Part shown: in pieces, positions 36,178 through 47,555 of the stretch
Layout of the letters: every line of letters begins with the position of its first letter
How positions within the stretch are numbered: position 1 is the stretch's first letter
NCBI GenBank assembly: GCA_013365325.1
Contig: JABVXV010000415.1
Coordinates: forward strand, 1-48,090
Length of the DNA stretch: 48,090 nt
Reading direction: 5' to 3'
Origin: Dipetalonema caudispina
Taxonomy: Eukaryota > Nematoda > Chromadorea > Rhabditida > Onchocercidae
The notes under the pieces: generated by a model
The model's input: only the letters and a program-made list of their open reading frames with translations
Database searches by the model: none
Told to the model about the DNA's origin: nothing
Translations under genes and position numbers: made by a program

Positions 36178-39048
36178 TAACGGCAAGATTTTGAACTGTT
36201 CATTTCAGATTTAAATGTAATACTTCAAAAAATTTAATTTATTACAAGAATTTTCATTTCGAAATCAAATTTTTCTGGCAACTTGTTGGGCAAACATTTC
36301 GGGTTAAAAGAGATGGAGTGAGAATATAAAGAAAAAAAGGCAGGAAAAAATATTTGTAGAATAATTTGTGAAGTGATTTAACATTCAGCATTATGAAAAA
36401 GGTGAAAGAACAGCATAGAGCGAGATAGAAGAAGTTTGGTGATGGATAAGCTGAAAGGAAAGAAATTCGAAGTTTCTACGGTAACTCCAAGCAGCAAACA
36501 CTTCCACTCAAATATTTGTCAGCATATATTAAACCAAAAATAATGTGTATGAGGCTAAATTATTTTATATGACTTACTATTTGATTAACTGTCATATCTA
36601 TTTTATGTTGTAAATATCCATGATAATCATCATTTAATACTACTGTATCGTATCTATCCATATATTTAGTTATCTTGACCTATTTCATAAATATTCACCA
36701 TAACTTGTTCATTTTTAAAGTATATAACTTCTTAATGCAGATATTTCTTCCTGCTAGACAAAAATTCCAAAATATCTGTATCATCACGAATCTAATGATT
36801 CTCGAAACGTTGTTCATTTATTTTTTAAAAAATTGAAAGTATGCTTGTTGCCGCATAGTTTTTGATTAAGTAACAAATGAAAATTTATCTTTCAAAATTC
36901 CAGACTTTGTAAATGATCTAATTGGTAGCTAAGGAAATCAGAAAAGACAGGTAATCAAACAAAAAAAAAAAAAAAAAAAGTCAAGTTTTTGGTGAATTTT
37001 TTACTATTGATTCCTGCGATTACAAAATAAATTTATGATGATCATCTCTCAAACAATTTTTTGATGCATCGATTTAGGAGCACACTTGCAGGTTTTGGAC
37101 AAGTAAGCAAACGTTATATGTCAAGAAATTCGCAATGCCGATCTATTGTCAATGTAATCTCAACTGCTCTCACTGAAGGTTTCTATTTGCTGTAATTTAA
37201 TTAAATATGTAAATTGTTATAAATGTATGAAAAATTAAGTAAATTATCGTCATTTTCAACTCTTTCTTTTCTAAAAAATGAAGTCTTTAAAATTCTAAAA
37301 ACCGGATCCTGAATCTTTGATCTTAGAATATTTTCTTAGAAAGGCTCTTATAATATTTTTGTTTTGTTTCCTCCTTTTTTTTTCTCACTTATTATCATAA
37401 TTAAATACTTAATTTACTACTTATATCTTATAAATACTATCACAAGTATTTTTTTGTAGAGAAAGAAAGAAAACGAATGCATTACCGAAAAAAATGTTGT
37501 ATTTTATTAATTTTAAAATGATCCTGTATGCTTTTGACAATTCGAGTTCGAAATTTTTCCTGGAGTTTTCGGAATCATAGGAGAAACTGATAGCTGCGGT
37601 TAAATCTACCACAATAGAATAAAATGCTTTTTGCCGTCTGCTAATAAAAAAATTTGTTTTTTCCATCAATTTCTAGAAATATGCAACATTCAAGAATTGT
37701 TTTTCTTTCTTTCTTTTTCTCTATATTTCCAACAACAATTTTCGAGATTTTTTTTTAGGCAATATGATACAAAATATGCTTTGGTGCACCTTTATTTCTT
37801 AAAAATATACATACATATGTAGACACAATTGGAAGATGATATCTTTTTCTCTCATTTTCCGTGAGCATTAAAGCCCATAATTCAAATTTTCGCAATTTTT
37901 TCTTGAAATTTCGAAAATTTTCTAAATTTAAATAAATGACCAAACTTCACTGAGACACTCATTAGTTAGCCTGATTGTGAGCGCTTAAATAGGCGCATTG
38001 ACGTGGTTGTATTAATCCCAAAGGAATGGTAGCAATAAATTTGTTACTGAAAAGATCAGTAAGATGATGATAGAATGAAGGTTTGAAATGCTATCTGAAA
38101 CACTTCCAATTTGGATATTTCATTATTTACAGAACCAGAAACGGATTGTAATAGAATTGTACAGGATTGGTCACCCACCGAAAAATGTCCATTTTGTGAT
38201 GGTTTACGCGTATCCACCGACGATTACTCTAAAAAGGTGAGTAACAAAAAAAATTCTCATTCAGTTTTAAAGTTCATCTTTAAATGTCATACAGGATGCA
38301 TTTTGTCAATATGATATCTAAAAGTAGATAACAGAATAAATGATGAAAAAGAAGAGATTTGATGAAAAAGAAGACCATGGAACATTTGAAAGTGTACTGG
38401 GAAAAAAAAATCAGGCAGAATAATGAAGGATAATATGAAGTTGTTGTACTATTTAAGGTTTTCTCATTTCTTCAAATTGTTTCCGGTAATTAAAACTTGC
38501 TATAATGAGTAATTCTGAGGTTATTTTTATACAATTTTAGCAGATCTACAAAGGAATCAGTACAGTTAATTTCATGAGAAATAGTATTTTCATTAATTAA
38601 TTTAGTAATGTTTTTATAATTTTCATTTCAGCCCATCTTTTATAGATATATCTATCTTCATATTTAGGAACTGATTCCATTTGTTTCTTTATCTAATGAA
38701 AAAATCCTGCAAAACAGTTGTGTTATTTAAATTCCAAAGAAATTTCCGGAAAAATCATCCTTCAGGATTCCATGAAAATAGAACCAGAAAGTGAAAGCAC
38801 AGCAAGCGATGGTGAATATTACGGTGCCGGTTGTTCTAATCAAGCTAAGATTGAGCAAGGCGCAACGAATAGCTCTCCCGAAAGCACAGGACAACTGGAA
38901 TCATCCGGTGGTTCACAATCTCGTCTATCATACATGCATCCATTCTCAAACCTCTGTACTCCGGCTGTCCTTCCTGTGATGACGCCATTTGTGCCTCTTC
39001 GTAAGTTTTCACTCATTACTTTCATGTTTGTAAAATTTCACTCTAGTT

Positions 39049-39079
<31 letters not shown>

Positions 39080-42000
39080 GAATTGAGCATGGATCAATCA
39101 AAAGTTGATTATTTACAAAAAAAAAGTTCAAATTTTTATTTTATATTTGCTTATTTAAAAAGGATCTTAAATCTTGTTGATAAGAACAATACAAAATGAT
39201 GTTCTGAAATAATTATCTTTGATATATTAAATTTTCTAAATAAGATAATATTTGTCTCGATAGCCATCTTTTAAATACATTCGGAAATAGTGGGAAAGGA
39301 GAATGCATCAAAATAATTGATAAAAGCTCAAGATAAAGTCGAATTATTCTATATAGCTACCGAAATATTCGACCATATATTTTTTTAAAGCTTTGTTTTT
39401 CTTTTAAATGCCGACAAGATGTTAAAAGCTTTTTGCTTTTTCTCCATATCGTTAAAATGAATGAAATTTCAGTTTTTTAATATTTAGGTACAGAAGGGAT
39501 TATTATCCTATGGTCAGCAAATGTTTATAAACATTACTAAACTATATATGACATAAATATTTTTCCCAAAAGAGAAATATTAAGATTAATTACGACAAGT
39601 TTCATCGTAAAGAATATGCATAGGAGAACCAACTTCATTCATTATTTTGTGAAAATTTAATTGTTTACCAAATTTCTCATAATTTTTGCCACATGAAAGT
39701 AATTTCAGCTGAGATAGCGAATCAGCTATTTTGTCAAAGCCTTTTACAATGGAATACATCTAGCTTGTTGCTACAACAAATCAGTTCTCAACGTTCACCA
39801 GGTGCACAATTATTGTTTTCATGAAATATGATGAACATAGTGAAGTACTATCTATTAAAATGAAGAATCCATAACTATTTGAATTAAACATATGACCAAT
39901 AATTTAAATGACACAAAAAGTGACGATAGTAGCTGATTAATTAATTATTGGTTTCTAATAGGATAATGTTGAGCGCCGGAACAGTTGAGAAATGTTAATT
40001 AATTCTCATATGTTCCATTATAATTTTCCTTACTTAGCATCATTTCCAGAACACTTCTTTTTACTTTTTCAAACATATTCATTTTCAACAGTGGATACTT
40101 GTCAACAGCTGAATTTTGAAACATTTTCATCTGAATTTTTTTGCATAAGTTAACACCTAATATCTTTTTGACTGCACATTTTAAGATGTTATTAATTTAA
40201 AAATTATTTCCAGAAAATCTACATAATCCAGTAAGTGAACAATATTTATTGGCTCCAAAAAGAAATACCTTAATGCAAGGTAAAGAAAACGGTGACACGG
40301 AAACGAATCATCTAATTCAACATATGATTCCTCCAGCAACTACTAAATTAGATAATGTGAAACGAACTGCTCATATGTGTGATAACAATGACCTTCCAGC
40401 TTTATATACCGGTAAAAAAAAAAATTTGTAAATTTAAAATATAGTAGTTTCGGTAAATTTTGAATGAAGTGCTAAGTTTCATAACAAATTATCTAAGGAA
40501 TCTTAAGGCGATTAATTTTTTTTCATAAATGCAGTGCAATGTAATTTCCTCGAACCAAGTCCCTTGTTTTCCAGAGTGTACATTTTCCAATTTCTCTTTT
40601 CTAAGCCAGATTATTTTTGAATTTTTTCATGAAATCAGTTTATCCTCTTAAGATATATTTCATTGCAATATATATCACCTAGCTTTCTGTTGATTAAGTA
40701 ATTATACAAAATGAGTAATTTGTTTGATTCTTACTAGTAAGGAATTGGAAAATTAACTGTAAAAAAAAAAATTACTTTCCCAACAAAAATTTGGGAAATG
40801 TTTTTTTTATTGAAAACAATATAATTCTAGCCATCATTTAAGAGTTAGAAAGAAGCCCAACTCATCTGTCGTTTTCACTCTACCCGGTTAAGATTTTTCA
40901 AATCAATTCATTAACTTAGACATAAGCGCCTAGCTAACTTAAACTGAAATATGAATTACTTTAACTTAAGAACATCGATAACAGTATTGTCCTTGTTTCA
41001 GGGTTATCAAAATCATCGTTTAACGATGAATCATTGATAAAGCTACCAACAGCAACCTATAAGGAAGGAAATAGTAGTAGTGGAACGATTGAAGAAGATC
41101 AACCATTGGATCTGAGCTCACGTCGTGCTCTTCAAGCAGCTACTCAATGTGCTGTATCATCTGCTCATAATTCTCGAGATGGAAGACGATTGCGTGCATT
41201 AATCAATGTCATCGCTGATAAATCATCCAATTCTCTTCCAAAGTATGTGGGAAATTTTTGAGTTTGTTTTTTTTTTTTTTTTTCGAAATTATTCAAATTT
41301 TTTCTCTTAAAGTTGCAAAAAACTGTTGAAATTTATCGTAATTCATTCAACTTTCAAGCAATATCATACTTGTTCAAAAGTATTATGTGTCATTCTGCTG
41401 TCGTGAGGACTATAGTAGTTAAATGTTTCCAAAAATTTCGGTAATTAACTAATTAGTTAATTGAATGGTTAATTACTTTGAGATGAACGAATTCACTTGC
41501 TCCCCTTTGATTTACTGTTGAGAAGCGAACAATGCAACCTATTATTAATAACACATTTTGTTAGCTGAAAGTTAAAGAATTCAATCTTAAATGTCATCTT
41601 CAGGGAATAATTGATAACAATATTACAGGGATGAGGAAAATAACTCTGTAATTAGCCATTCAAAAAATGCGGTTGGAACAAGAACCATCCATCCGTCGAT
41701 GAGTAAAAGAAATTATACCCAGGCGGATTTGGATGCTGCTGTACGGGACATTCGATGCGGTCGCCTCGGAACGCGACGAGCCAGCGTGGTTTACGGAATA
41801 CCGAGGTTGGTATAGTTTGTCAACCAATAACAAAATTTCGTAAAGACCTAAAAAATACGTAAGGAACTTAGCTGCATTATATCTCGTTATTAGAAAATAT
41901 ATATTTAAGTTAGCCAATTCCATATCCCTTTAAAAGGAAGTATGATTGATTTTCTAGTTTTCATATGTAATATATGGGAATTGAAGATCGACGTTACGCA

Positions 42001-43628
42001 ATAAAATCTACAAGCTTGATGCAGCTGAGGATCAGCATGCAAATGGTATTGGTGGAAAAAAGAAGCGCATAAATAGTTTTGGTACCGCGATAACACCAAA
42101 CAGAGTTCAGTCTCCACCACCTGCCACGGTGCCTTTTCCGAGCAATGCTAATGCTCGTACTAATAAGTGAGTGAAACTTATTTTCTTCAAAAAAATTTTT
42201 TGTTTTTATTTCTAGTCAATGGATTGAAAATGAGGACAAACGAAAAAATTACAAATTTTCCTGATAAAAGTTCAAAAAAAAAAAAGGTAAATCTACCATC
42301 GACTGCACATACCATTGTAGGATTATTATACCTCCTACGCAGGCGCTTATAACAATTGATGGTGTGTCGGTACCGGAAATTATTCAAGAGATTGGTCCAA
42401 ATAATAAGCCTCATTTTGCAAATCAGGAACCGATCAATGGTACTACTAACCTTAACTTTGTTGTTTATAAATTCATAAAATCTGTAAATTATTGACACAA
42501 TCTTAATTTGTAGCAAACGATGAACCAGTCATGGAGAGTAAAAAATCGCTTTGGTCACCATTTACGCATCGACAAATATCTGAACCAAAGAATGTCAATA
42601 TGGGAGAAAAGAAAACCGGTATAAGTACAACAAATAATATCGAAAGTCAACCTGACTGGAAAAAATCGCGTCCGAAAAGAGGTCAATACAGGTATGCCGT
42701 TTGTTTTACCGTAGATCTAAGGATTTCTGCCCGGATTGTTTCAAAATATTATTTATGTTTCTCATTAAAGAGTTACTAAACTTATTTGATACATTGCAGA
42801 AAGTATAAGAAAGATGCGCTGGACGAAGCGGTTCGATCAGTGCGTCGTGGTGAAATGTCAGTACATCGTGCCGGTAGCTTCTACGGGGTACCTCACTCAA
42901 CTTTAGAATATAAAGTGAAGGAAAGAAATTTGACTCGTACAAAGTGTAAGAAGACAACAGCAGAAAATATTTGTGAGACAACAAATTCCGGTAATAACCC
43001 TACAATTTTTTTCTCCTATTTGCTTGTATTTCTAACTTCATGACTAAAATTCTAAAAATACAATTCTGACGGTAAAATCAAAATATTACTAACGTAAGCC
43101 ATAAGATGAAAAAAAAAGGATAACATTTAAAACTTACAACTGAAATTAATTAATACAACTTTAAGCATTTCTTTAATAGCCATTTTGAATAATCTCTTAT
43201 TTGTCGTGAAATCAAAAACTAGAAAAGCTGCTCACATATTTCGCTTGTTTTAACCATAAATCAGAGGAGTAAATGAAAGAGGAAGTGAAGTGGAAGGAAC
43301 TTGATGTTAGTGTCAATATTCATACTCCTAAGAAACCCGTATCCTTTGCAGGTTTTAATCGACCTTATATCAAACATTCTTCTTTAATTAATAGCTCAAC
43401 AAACTGATTTAAAATTGGTGCTAATTCTCGAATTCTTTATTTCAAATTTGAACAACTTGAATATTTACAGGCCATCGTACTAATTCCAATAATACGGAGA
43501 GTTCACCACCGAAGAATTCACCTCAGCAGCCATCATTGGCGAATCCAACGATGAATGATATAGCTGCAACGCCAGCTATGAGAGCTGTTGGTGTATTGAC
43601 CCCTGCAACATCTGCAGTTCCTTCGTAG
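26314..43628 (+). CDS. mbr-1: MBR-1 (MBLK-1/E93/LCOR family) transcription factor
   Basis: Twelve exons: 26314-26404, 38133-38236, 38766-39000, 39709-39801, 40214-40411, 41002-41242, 41629-41805, 41987-42166, 42321-42439, 42514-42691, 42800-42990 and 43471-43628. All phases agree, giving 654 residues. The N-terminus (MKRCGSRCLAERRNQCRELQ, KWSRCLL) followed by DWSPTEKCPFC is the Cys-rich E93/LCOR N-terminal domain; its middle is not confidently located (see 30318-30417). EDQPLDLSS is a CtBP-binding PxDLS motif. Two psq/RHF helix-turn-helix domains follow: YTQADLDAAVRDIRCGR...VYGIPRSTLRNKI (exons 7-8) and YKKDALDEAVRSVRRGEMSV...FYGVPHSTLEYKV (exon 11), the second closest to LCOR/E93. Family role: nuclear regulator; C. 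elegans MBR-1 is needed for neurite pruning of AIM interneurons, and E93 specifies adult development in insects. Exon 8 uses an atypical acceptor (GAATTGAAG). ATG 26314 is the first Met after an in-frame TAA. Confidence 0.92.
28041..28113. repeat. Compound (CA)n-(TA)n microsatellite
   Basis: ACACACATAC-type repeats pass into a TA run and back to CA. It follows immediately after an unusually GC-rich stretch (27930-28035) that includes a G-run and the words TTCCATAGC twice. Open frames here on either strand are repeat artefacts. Confidence 0.93.
30318..30417 (+). CDS. Candidate coding exon inside mbr-1 intron 1
   Basis: A 100-nt open segment has a good acceptor (AATTTTTACAG) and donor (A|GTATGT). 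It encodes 33 residues including NRFDEMKASIYPNQSAYFEK. The part FDEMKASIYP resembles the FESILEGLYGP segment expected between the two halves of the E93/LCOR N-terminal domain, at about the right place. Its exit phase (1) fits the exon at 38133, but its entry phase (0) does not fit exon 1 (exit phase 1). A further small exon, a different acceptor, or an alternative first exon would therefore be needed. It may be part of mbr-1, or chance. Confidence 0.4.
31131..31400. repeat. Purine-rich, G-rich island in mbr-1 intron 1
   Basis: The plus strand carries successive G+A blocks (AGGAGGGGGAGATAGGGAGG, GAGAGGGCGAAGAGG and similar) interrupted by short mixed words. Composition is far from the AT-rich background. 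No reading frame of interest was seen. Confidence 0.65.
32180..32407. repeat. Diverged duplicated block, copy A
   Basis: It aligns over its whole length, in direct orientation, with copy B at 32962-33180. Shared words in the same order are TCAAGCA, AGCTCRAATCAATTAA, CAAAATG, TTGTGGCCCTRTC, ATTTTAATRATG, GCTRCTTC, CAAAYTAT, TTTCTAT/TTTCTATC and ATTAATT. The minus-strand frame that is open in copy B is broken by several stops here, so the shared sequence is not protein-coding. Confidence 0.8.
32962..33180. repeat. Diverged duplicated block, copy B
   Basis: Direct-repeat partner of copy A about 780 bases downstream. An open minus frame of 73 codons spans 32962-33183, but the corresponding frame in copy A is interrupted, so I treat it as a non-coding element. 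It may be an old tandem duplication of a regulatory element or two copies of a decayed short mobile element. Confidence 0.8.
33511..33557. repeat. Short tandem duplication
   Basis: GCCTTTTCATACACTATGAA plus T (33511-33531) recurs as the same word with one T missing (33538-33557), a period of about 27 bases. The near identity implies a recent event. Confidence 0.9.
33837..33853. repeat. GC-rich inverted repeat in an intronic island
   Basis: ATCGGG and CCCGAT flank GATTA, making a perfect 6-5-6 inverted repeat. The centre reads GGATTA, a K50-type homeodomain core. It lies in a higher-GC island (about 33780-33930) that also contains GATGC and GCATC flanking CGGGCCACTTTC. Confidence 0.85.
34238..34291. 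repeat. (TA)n microsatellite
   Basis: Uninterrupted TA run of about 54 bases in mbr-1 intron 1. Confidence 0.95.
35350..35430. repeat. GA-rich low-complexity tract
   Basis: Plus-strand run of GAGAGA/GGGAGA words with A-rich spacers in mbr-1 intron 1. A smaller similar tract is at 27690-27712, on the same strand. Confidence 0.85.
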
Positions 43629-46600
43629 AATTTCTGTTTCGACTTTTTATTATTCGTTAAATATAAGCTTTAAGTATTAATTTTATTGTCTGAGTTTTCT
43701 TGAGGCAAACCATTGTGATATCTTTGATGTGATAGTAATGTGTGTGTTCAACACACTTAATTGTTTAGTGATTTATCACTTTCATGTCTTATTGTCTTGT
43801 TCAGTGACAAACAAAACGGTAATGAAGGTATTATACATTATTTCGTTTTTCATACCGTAGCTGCTTTTATACTGTGATATTTCCAAAATGGAAAAATTCA
43901 AGATTTTTGTTCTCGTTACTTCGTTTCTATATCTTCATCTGAGATGAATACAGATTCATTTCAAGACAGACGTTTTGTCGCAACAATCAGTTTCCCAGCA
44001 AAAATATTGTATTGACTAAAGAACCCTTTATCTAATCACTATTAAAAAAAGAATACGGTTAATTATTTGAATAATAATTACATCATTTAGTATTAATAAG
44101 TTCGAATTCGTTTTAATTATTTGATTATGATGTTATATTTTTATATTACTTTCACAATATTTTCAGATAATTTTTTTCCATTTGGCATGGAATTTCGACT
44201 TGTTTTTCTTTTTTATCTAAAGTTCTTAAACTATTGTAAATATTACAGTTGGATTCTCGTAGTTTCATGGAAGATCATTATATCAATATTCTCAATTAAT
44301 TTTCACAGTTCAAAATGAGTGAAAAGAACTCTATTAAGAGAAGCTACTGCTAACCTTCCGTTTTACAAATATTAATTGCAGGATAGTACTATGAGGCTAG
44401 AGAAATGCCTGAATATTTTCGACATCGGATCCTGTATCATATAATTATTTAATTATATGATTCAAGTTGTTGTTTGGTTTTTTTTTTCATTCATATCGAT
44501 CATACCTTCATCACAAACGTTCACTTTTCATCCTACTGGTTCATATTTCTGAAAAGTTTAGTCGATCTTGAGAAAAAAGATAGTGACAACTCAACATTTA
44601 AAATCGCATTATAAATTTTTTGAATAATTTTCCAGTATAACTTATTGCATGTTCTGCCAAAATTTTCTAGTTATTTACAAATTACTATTATTGTTGCTTT
44701 TTGAGCTAGTTTTCCAATCAACTTATCTGATGATAATCTTTCCATCACACGATGTAAATCAATTATAATACGTTACTGTATGAACCAAAGTTTGATTCGT
44801 TTTGGATAGCTATATCCAAATCATTCTATACATCCATTATTAACAATACATTAGTCATTTCACAAGAAGTTTTTTCATCATAATTTTCTTTTATGCTTGA
44901 TTCACATTTGAGATTGCTCATCATCATTTGCCAAGCAAAATATTCGAATGGTTCAGAATGTCTAAATGATATTCAAAACTGGAATGAAAAATTGGCTTAT
45001 TGGTGATCGAATGGAACAACCTCGATCTATTCATCTTCCGATCTTTTTTTTCTCCTACTGAGGGGTTTATAGATTATAAAGTTTTCGTCAAGATAAAATT
45101 CATTTCAAAGAAGGCTATTTGAAAATAGTATCTTCTACTATTATCATTCTTGGATCACTACATTTCATAAATTTACTGATCAGAAATAAAAGCCTTACGT
45201 ATAATTATAGATTGTGCTTTTTTATACGTAAATTTTAGATGGTTTTAATGTCCCAGAAAATTGCTTTTCCATAATTTTTTCTCCAAAATTAAATTCAAAA
45301 TCAAGTATTAGATTTAAGATTCATTTCTACAAATTATTTGAAGAACTTGTAATGCCAAAATTTACTGTTTCACTCAAGTCTTTTTTCTGTTAACTTCCTT
45401 TACTTATTGACTCCTATGTCTTTAAGTTTTTCTTCCTTTTTTTCAAGATAATTTCTCTGTTCACTACTTCACAATTCTCCCGCATTGTGCAGATTAAACA
45501 AGCTAAAACAAAATCTTTTACACTCCTTCGTGACTTTATTATACTTAAAATTTCCATTAAAAAATTCTCAGGTTAACGATTCCTGCACTTAACTTACCCT
45601 CAAAAATTTTTGTCCTGTTTATTTTTGAAACTGGATAAATTTATCAAATTTGAATGAACTGAGACTTTCACGTATTTCTCAAAATACCTTCAATATTAAA
45701 ACAATGTTTCAAAGAATATAGGCTTGTGAAGATAAATTTTAGGAAAGCTCCATGACATATTAAATTGCTCTTCCGTTATCATTTGATTCAAATAAATTCA
45801 GTAAATTAGGTGTTCGCATAAATTCACAGGCTGAGAAATGTAGAGACCTATAAAATTCTTGATCAAATAATACATACAAACAAAATATCTTACCTTAATT
45901 CCTCATTCGTTAGAGATATTTACTTCAAGTATATTCATAAGCATATTACATTATCGATTTACTTTATGTCATACTTCATGGTCCCTTAAGCTTTGTCACT
46001 ACAACGAAATTTTTTAAATAAAATTTCTCAGATTCATAAAAAATATTTCGGATTGAAATTTCTACTTGTTCTGCTTAATTTTATGTCCATAAAGAGAGTT
46101 ACAAAAGTTTTTTGTAAAGTATGCTCGCCTACCTAGCAATGTGCCTGTTTACCTCCGACGTTCTGAGGAATTAGTATCATCAATCCCCAAAGTTCATTAA
46201 ATTTTCGAGAATAATGTGAATTTACAATTAGGACGGTAGTGCATACAATTATTATTACTGTTAAGGAGTCAAATAAATAAATGTCAATGATTTTCGTTTT
46301 TATGTTTCTTTAATTCTGTAGCATAAATTTCAGCAAAAACTAAAAATTTAGATATCATAAAATCATAGTTTTAACCAAAAATCATCTCTTACCGTGCTGC
46401 AATAATTTTTTCACAAAACTGTCAGTTACAGGACATAACCAATGATAAATCCAAAAGTACGGAAAGAACAACTTTTATCATGAACATCACAGGTAGGTGA
46501 CGATGATAGCAATGATAAAGTCCGCTTTATTTAACTCATACGTAAATAAAGAAAGTGAGACATAATTTAAAGTGCAAAAGCAATGTTTGATAAAGTACAT

Positions 46601-46839
46601 TTAAGAATATCTGTGTTGTTGTAAACTTCTTACCGACAAATTTTCTTTTGTATTTTCTATTATTTTTTTTTATATTGCACAGCAATTTTCCTTTCATAAA
46701 TAATATTTCCATAGCAAAGATTGCGAAAAGTTCATAGTACTATTAAATAAATGTTCAAAAATTCACCAGGATAACAGATTTTATATGATTGTAGTGAAAT
46801 CTGAAATCTTAACAAATGTCAAACACAATTATTTCCGTT
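43629..46839. other. mbr-1 3' region and intergenic DNA
   Basis: About 3.2 kb. The first part is presumably the mbr-1 3' UTR. I did not find a canonical AATAAA close to the stop, so a variant signal or a long UTR is likely. Beyond that is AT-rich DNA without exon-like segments that I can support. The open plus frame at 44121-44318 is Phe/Ile-rich AT noise. Confidence 0.5.
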
Positions 46840-47055
46840 TCAGCTTTCTCCATTTGAAATTTTCGCCCATGACGACTTGCATAATTTTAGCAAATTTTTT
46901 TCTGAATGGGTAGTCATGTTTTTTGTCGCAGTTACCAGTTCGTAATAAGTCACAACACATTGAGATTGGTAATGTATACAATCAGATTTAACTTGCTTTT
47001 CTAATATGGGAAAGGCATTTACCGATATAGTCCTAAAATTGTCTGAATTACAATA
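46840..47055 (-). CDS. Possible terminal exon of an unidentified minus-strand gene
   Basis: A minus-strand open segment of 71 codons plus stop follows a good acceptor (GATCTTTCAG) and begins YCNSDNFRTISV. It contains four cysteines (YCNSD, SDCIHY, SQCVVT, KLCKSS) and ends ISNGES. The composition is less AT-biased than random frames nearby, and the Cys spacing suggests a small secreted or extracellular domain, but I do not recognise the family. Upstream exons would lie to the right, possibly in or beyond the repeat at the window edge. It could be a chance open frame. Confidence 0.3.
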   Translation of the reverse strand, partial: YCNSDNFRTISVNAFPILEKQVKSDCIHYQSQCVVTYYELVTATKNMTTHSEKNLLKLCKSSWAKISNGES

Positions 47056-47067
47056 CTGAAAGATCAA

Positions 47068-47555
47068 TTAGTCAAAAATATGGAACGTGCAAAAAATTCC
47101 ATACTTAAAAAGGAAGTGGAAACATACGAAATGCAATATTTCAATCAGACAATTATCATAGAAAGTTTTCAAATCAATTTGGAACCTGTGACTATTTCAA
47201 GATATTTAGGTCCGAAGATGAGCAGCTTAAATACACTGAAGTGGTCACAAGAAAGTTAAAACCAACTTACTGGAAATCAAGTTTTATTTTAAAGCAACTT
47301 TACATGGAAGCATATAACTAAATATATCAGTACATGATCACTTTCCTATTTCGTCTTTCTACCCTTTCTCCCCTTTATCTGCACCTTTCTAATCCAGCCA
47401 GCTTCTCAAACCTGAAGTTCCGAAACCAGCTTTATCCATTAAAAATTTTATCATTCGATGTCCAGTGGAAACATAAAAGAAACTTGCATGATGCATAATG
47501 CTAGCAAAAAAAGGCACGCAAAAAAAAAGGAACAGGAGAAGCTAGTAATAACTAA
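47068..47555. other. Non-coding stretch before the terminal repeat
   Basis: AT-rich with no exon I can support. A pyrimidine-rich segment lies at 47340-47400. From about 47440 the sequence becomes A-rich and starts to resemble the repeat that follows. Confidence 0.4.

Larger units (their letters stand above)
26405..38132 (+). other. Very long first intron of mbr-1
   Basis: About 11.7 kb between exon 1 and the next secure exon. The donor is G|GTATGC and the acceptor TTATTTACAG. Apart from one candidate exon (30318-30417) I see no coding sequence that fits the family. The intron contains a GC-rich stretch next to CA/TA microsatellites (27880-28115), a purine-rich island (31131-31400), a diverged duplicated block (32180-33180), a GC-rich island with inverted repeats (33780-33930) and a long TA run. 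CCAAT and TATA-like sequences near 26660-26690 could mark an internal promoter, but this is weak. Confidence 0.75.

Noticed and set aside
37081..37111. Segment between TTGCAG and GTAAGC (GTTTTGGACAA) considered as a micro-exon of mbr-1
   Set aside because: It starts in the right phase but leaves phase 0, which does not fit the exon at 38133, and it lies downstream of the only other candidate.
41629..42990. psq-type helix-turn-helix domains, which also occur in pogo/Tigger-like transposases
   Set aside because: There is no DDE nuclease region. The domains are split by introns, sit in a long protein with a PLDLS CtBP motif and an E93/LCOR-like N-terminus, and occur as a pair, as in MBLK-1/MBR-1. 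A transposon reading is not needed.
44121..44318. 65-codon plus frame rich in Phe and Ile after mbr-1
   Set aside because: The composition is that of translated AT-rich DNA; no splice signals or similarity.
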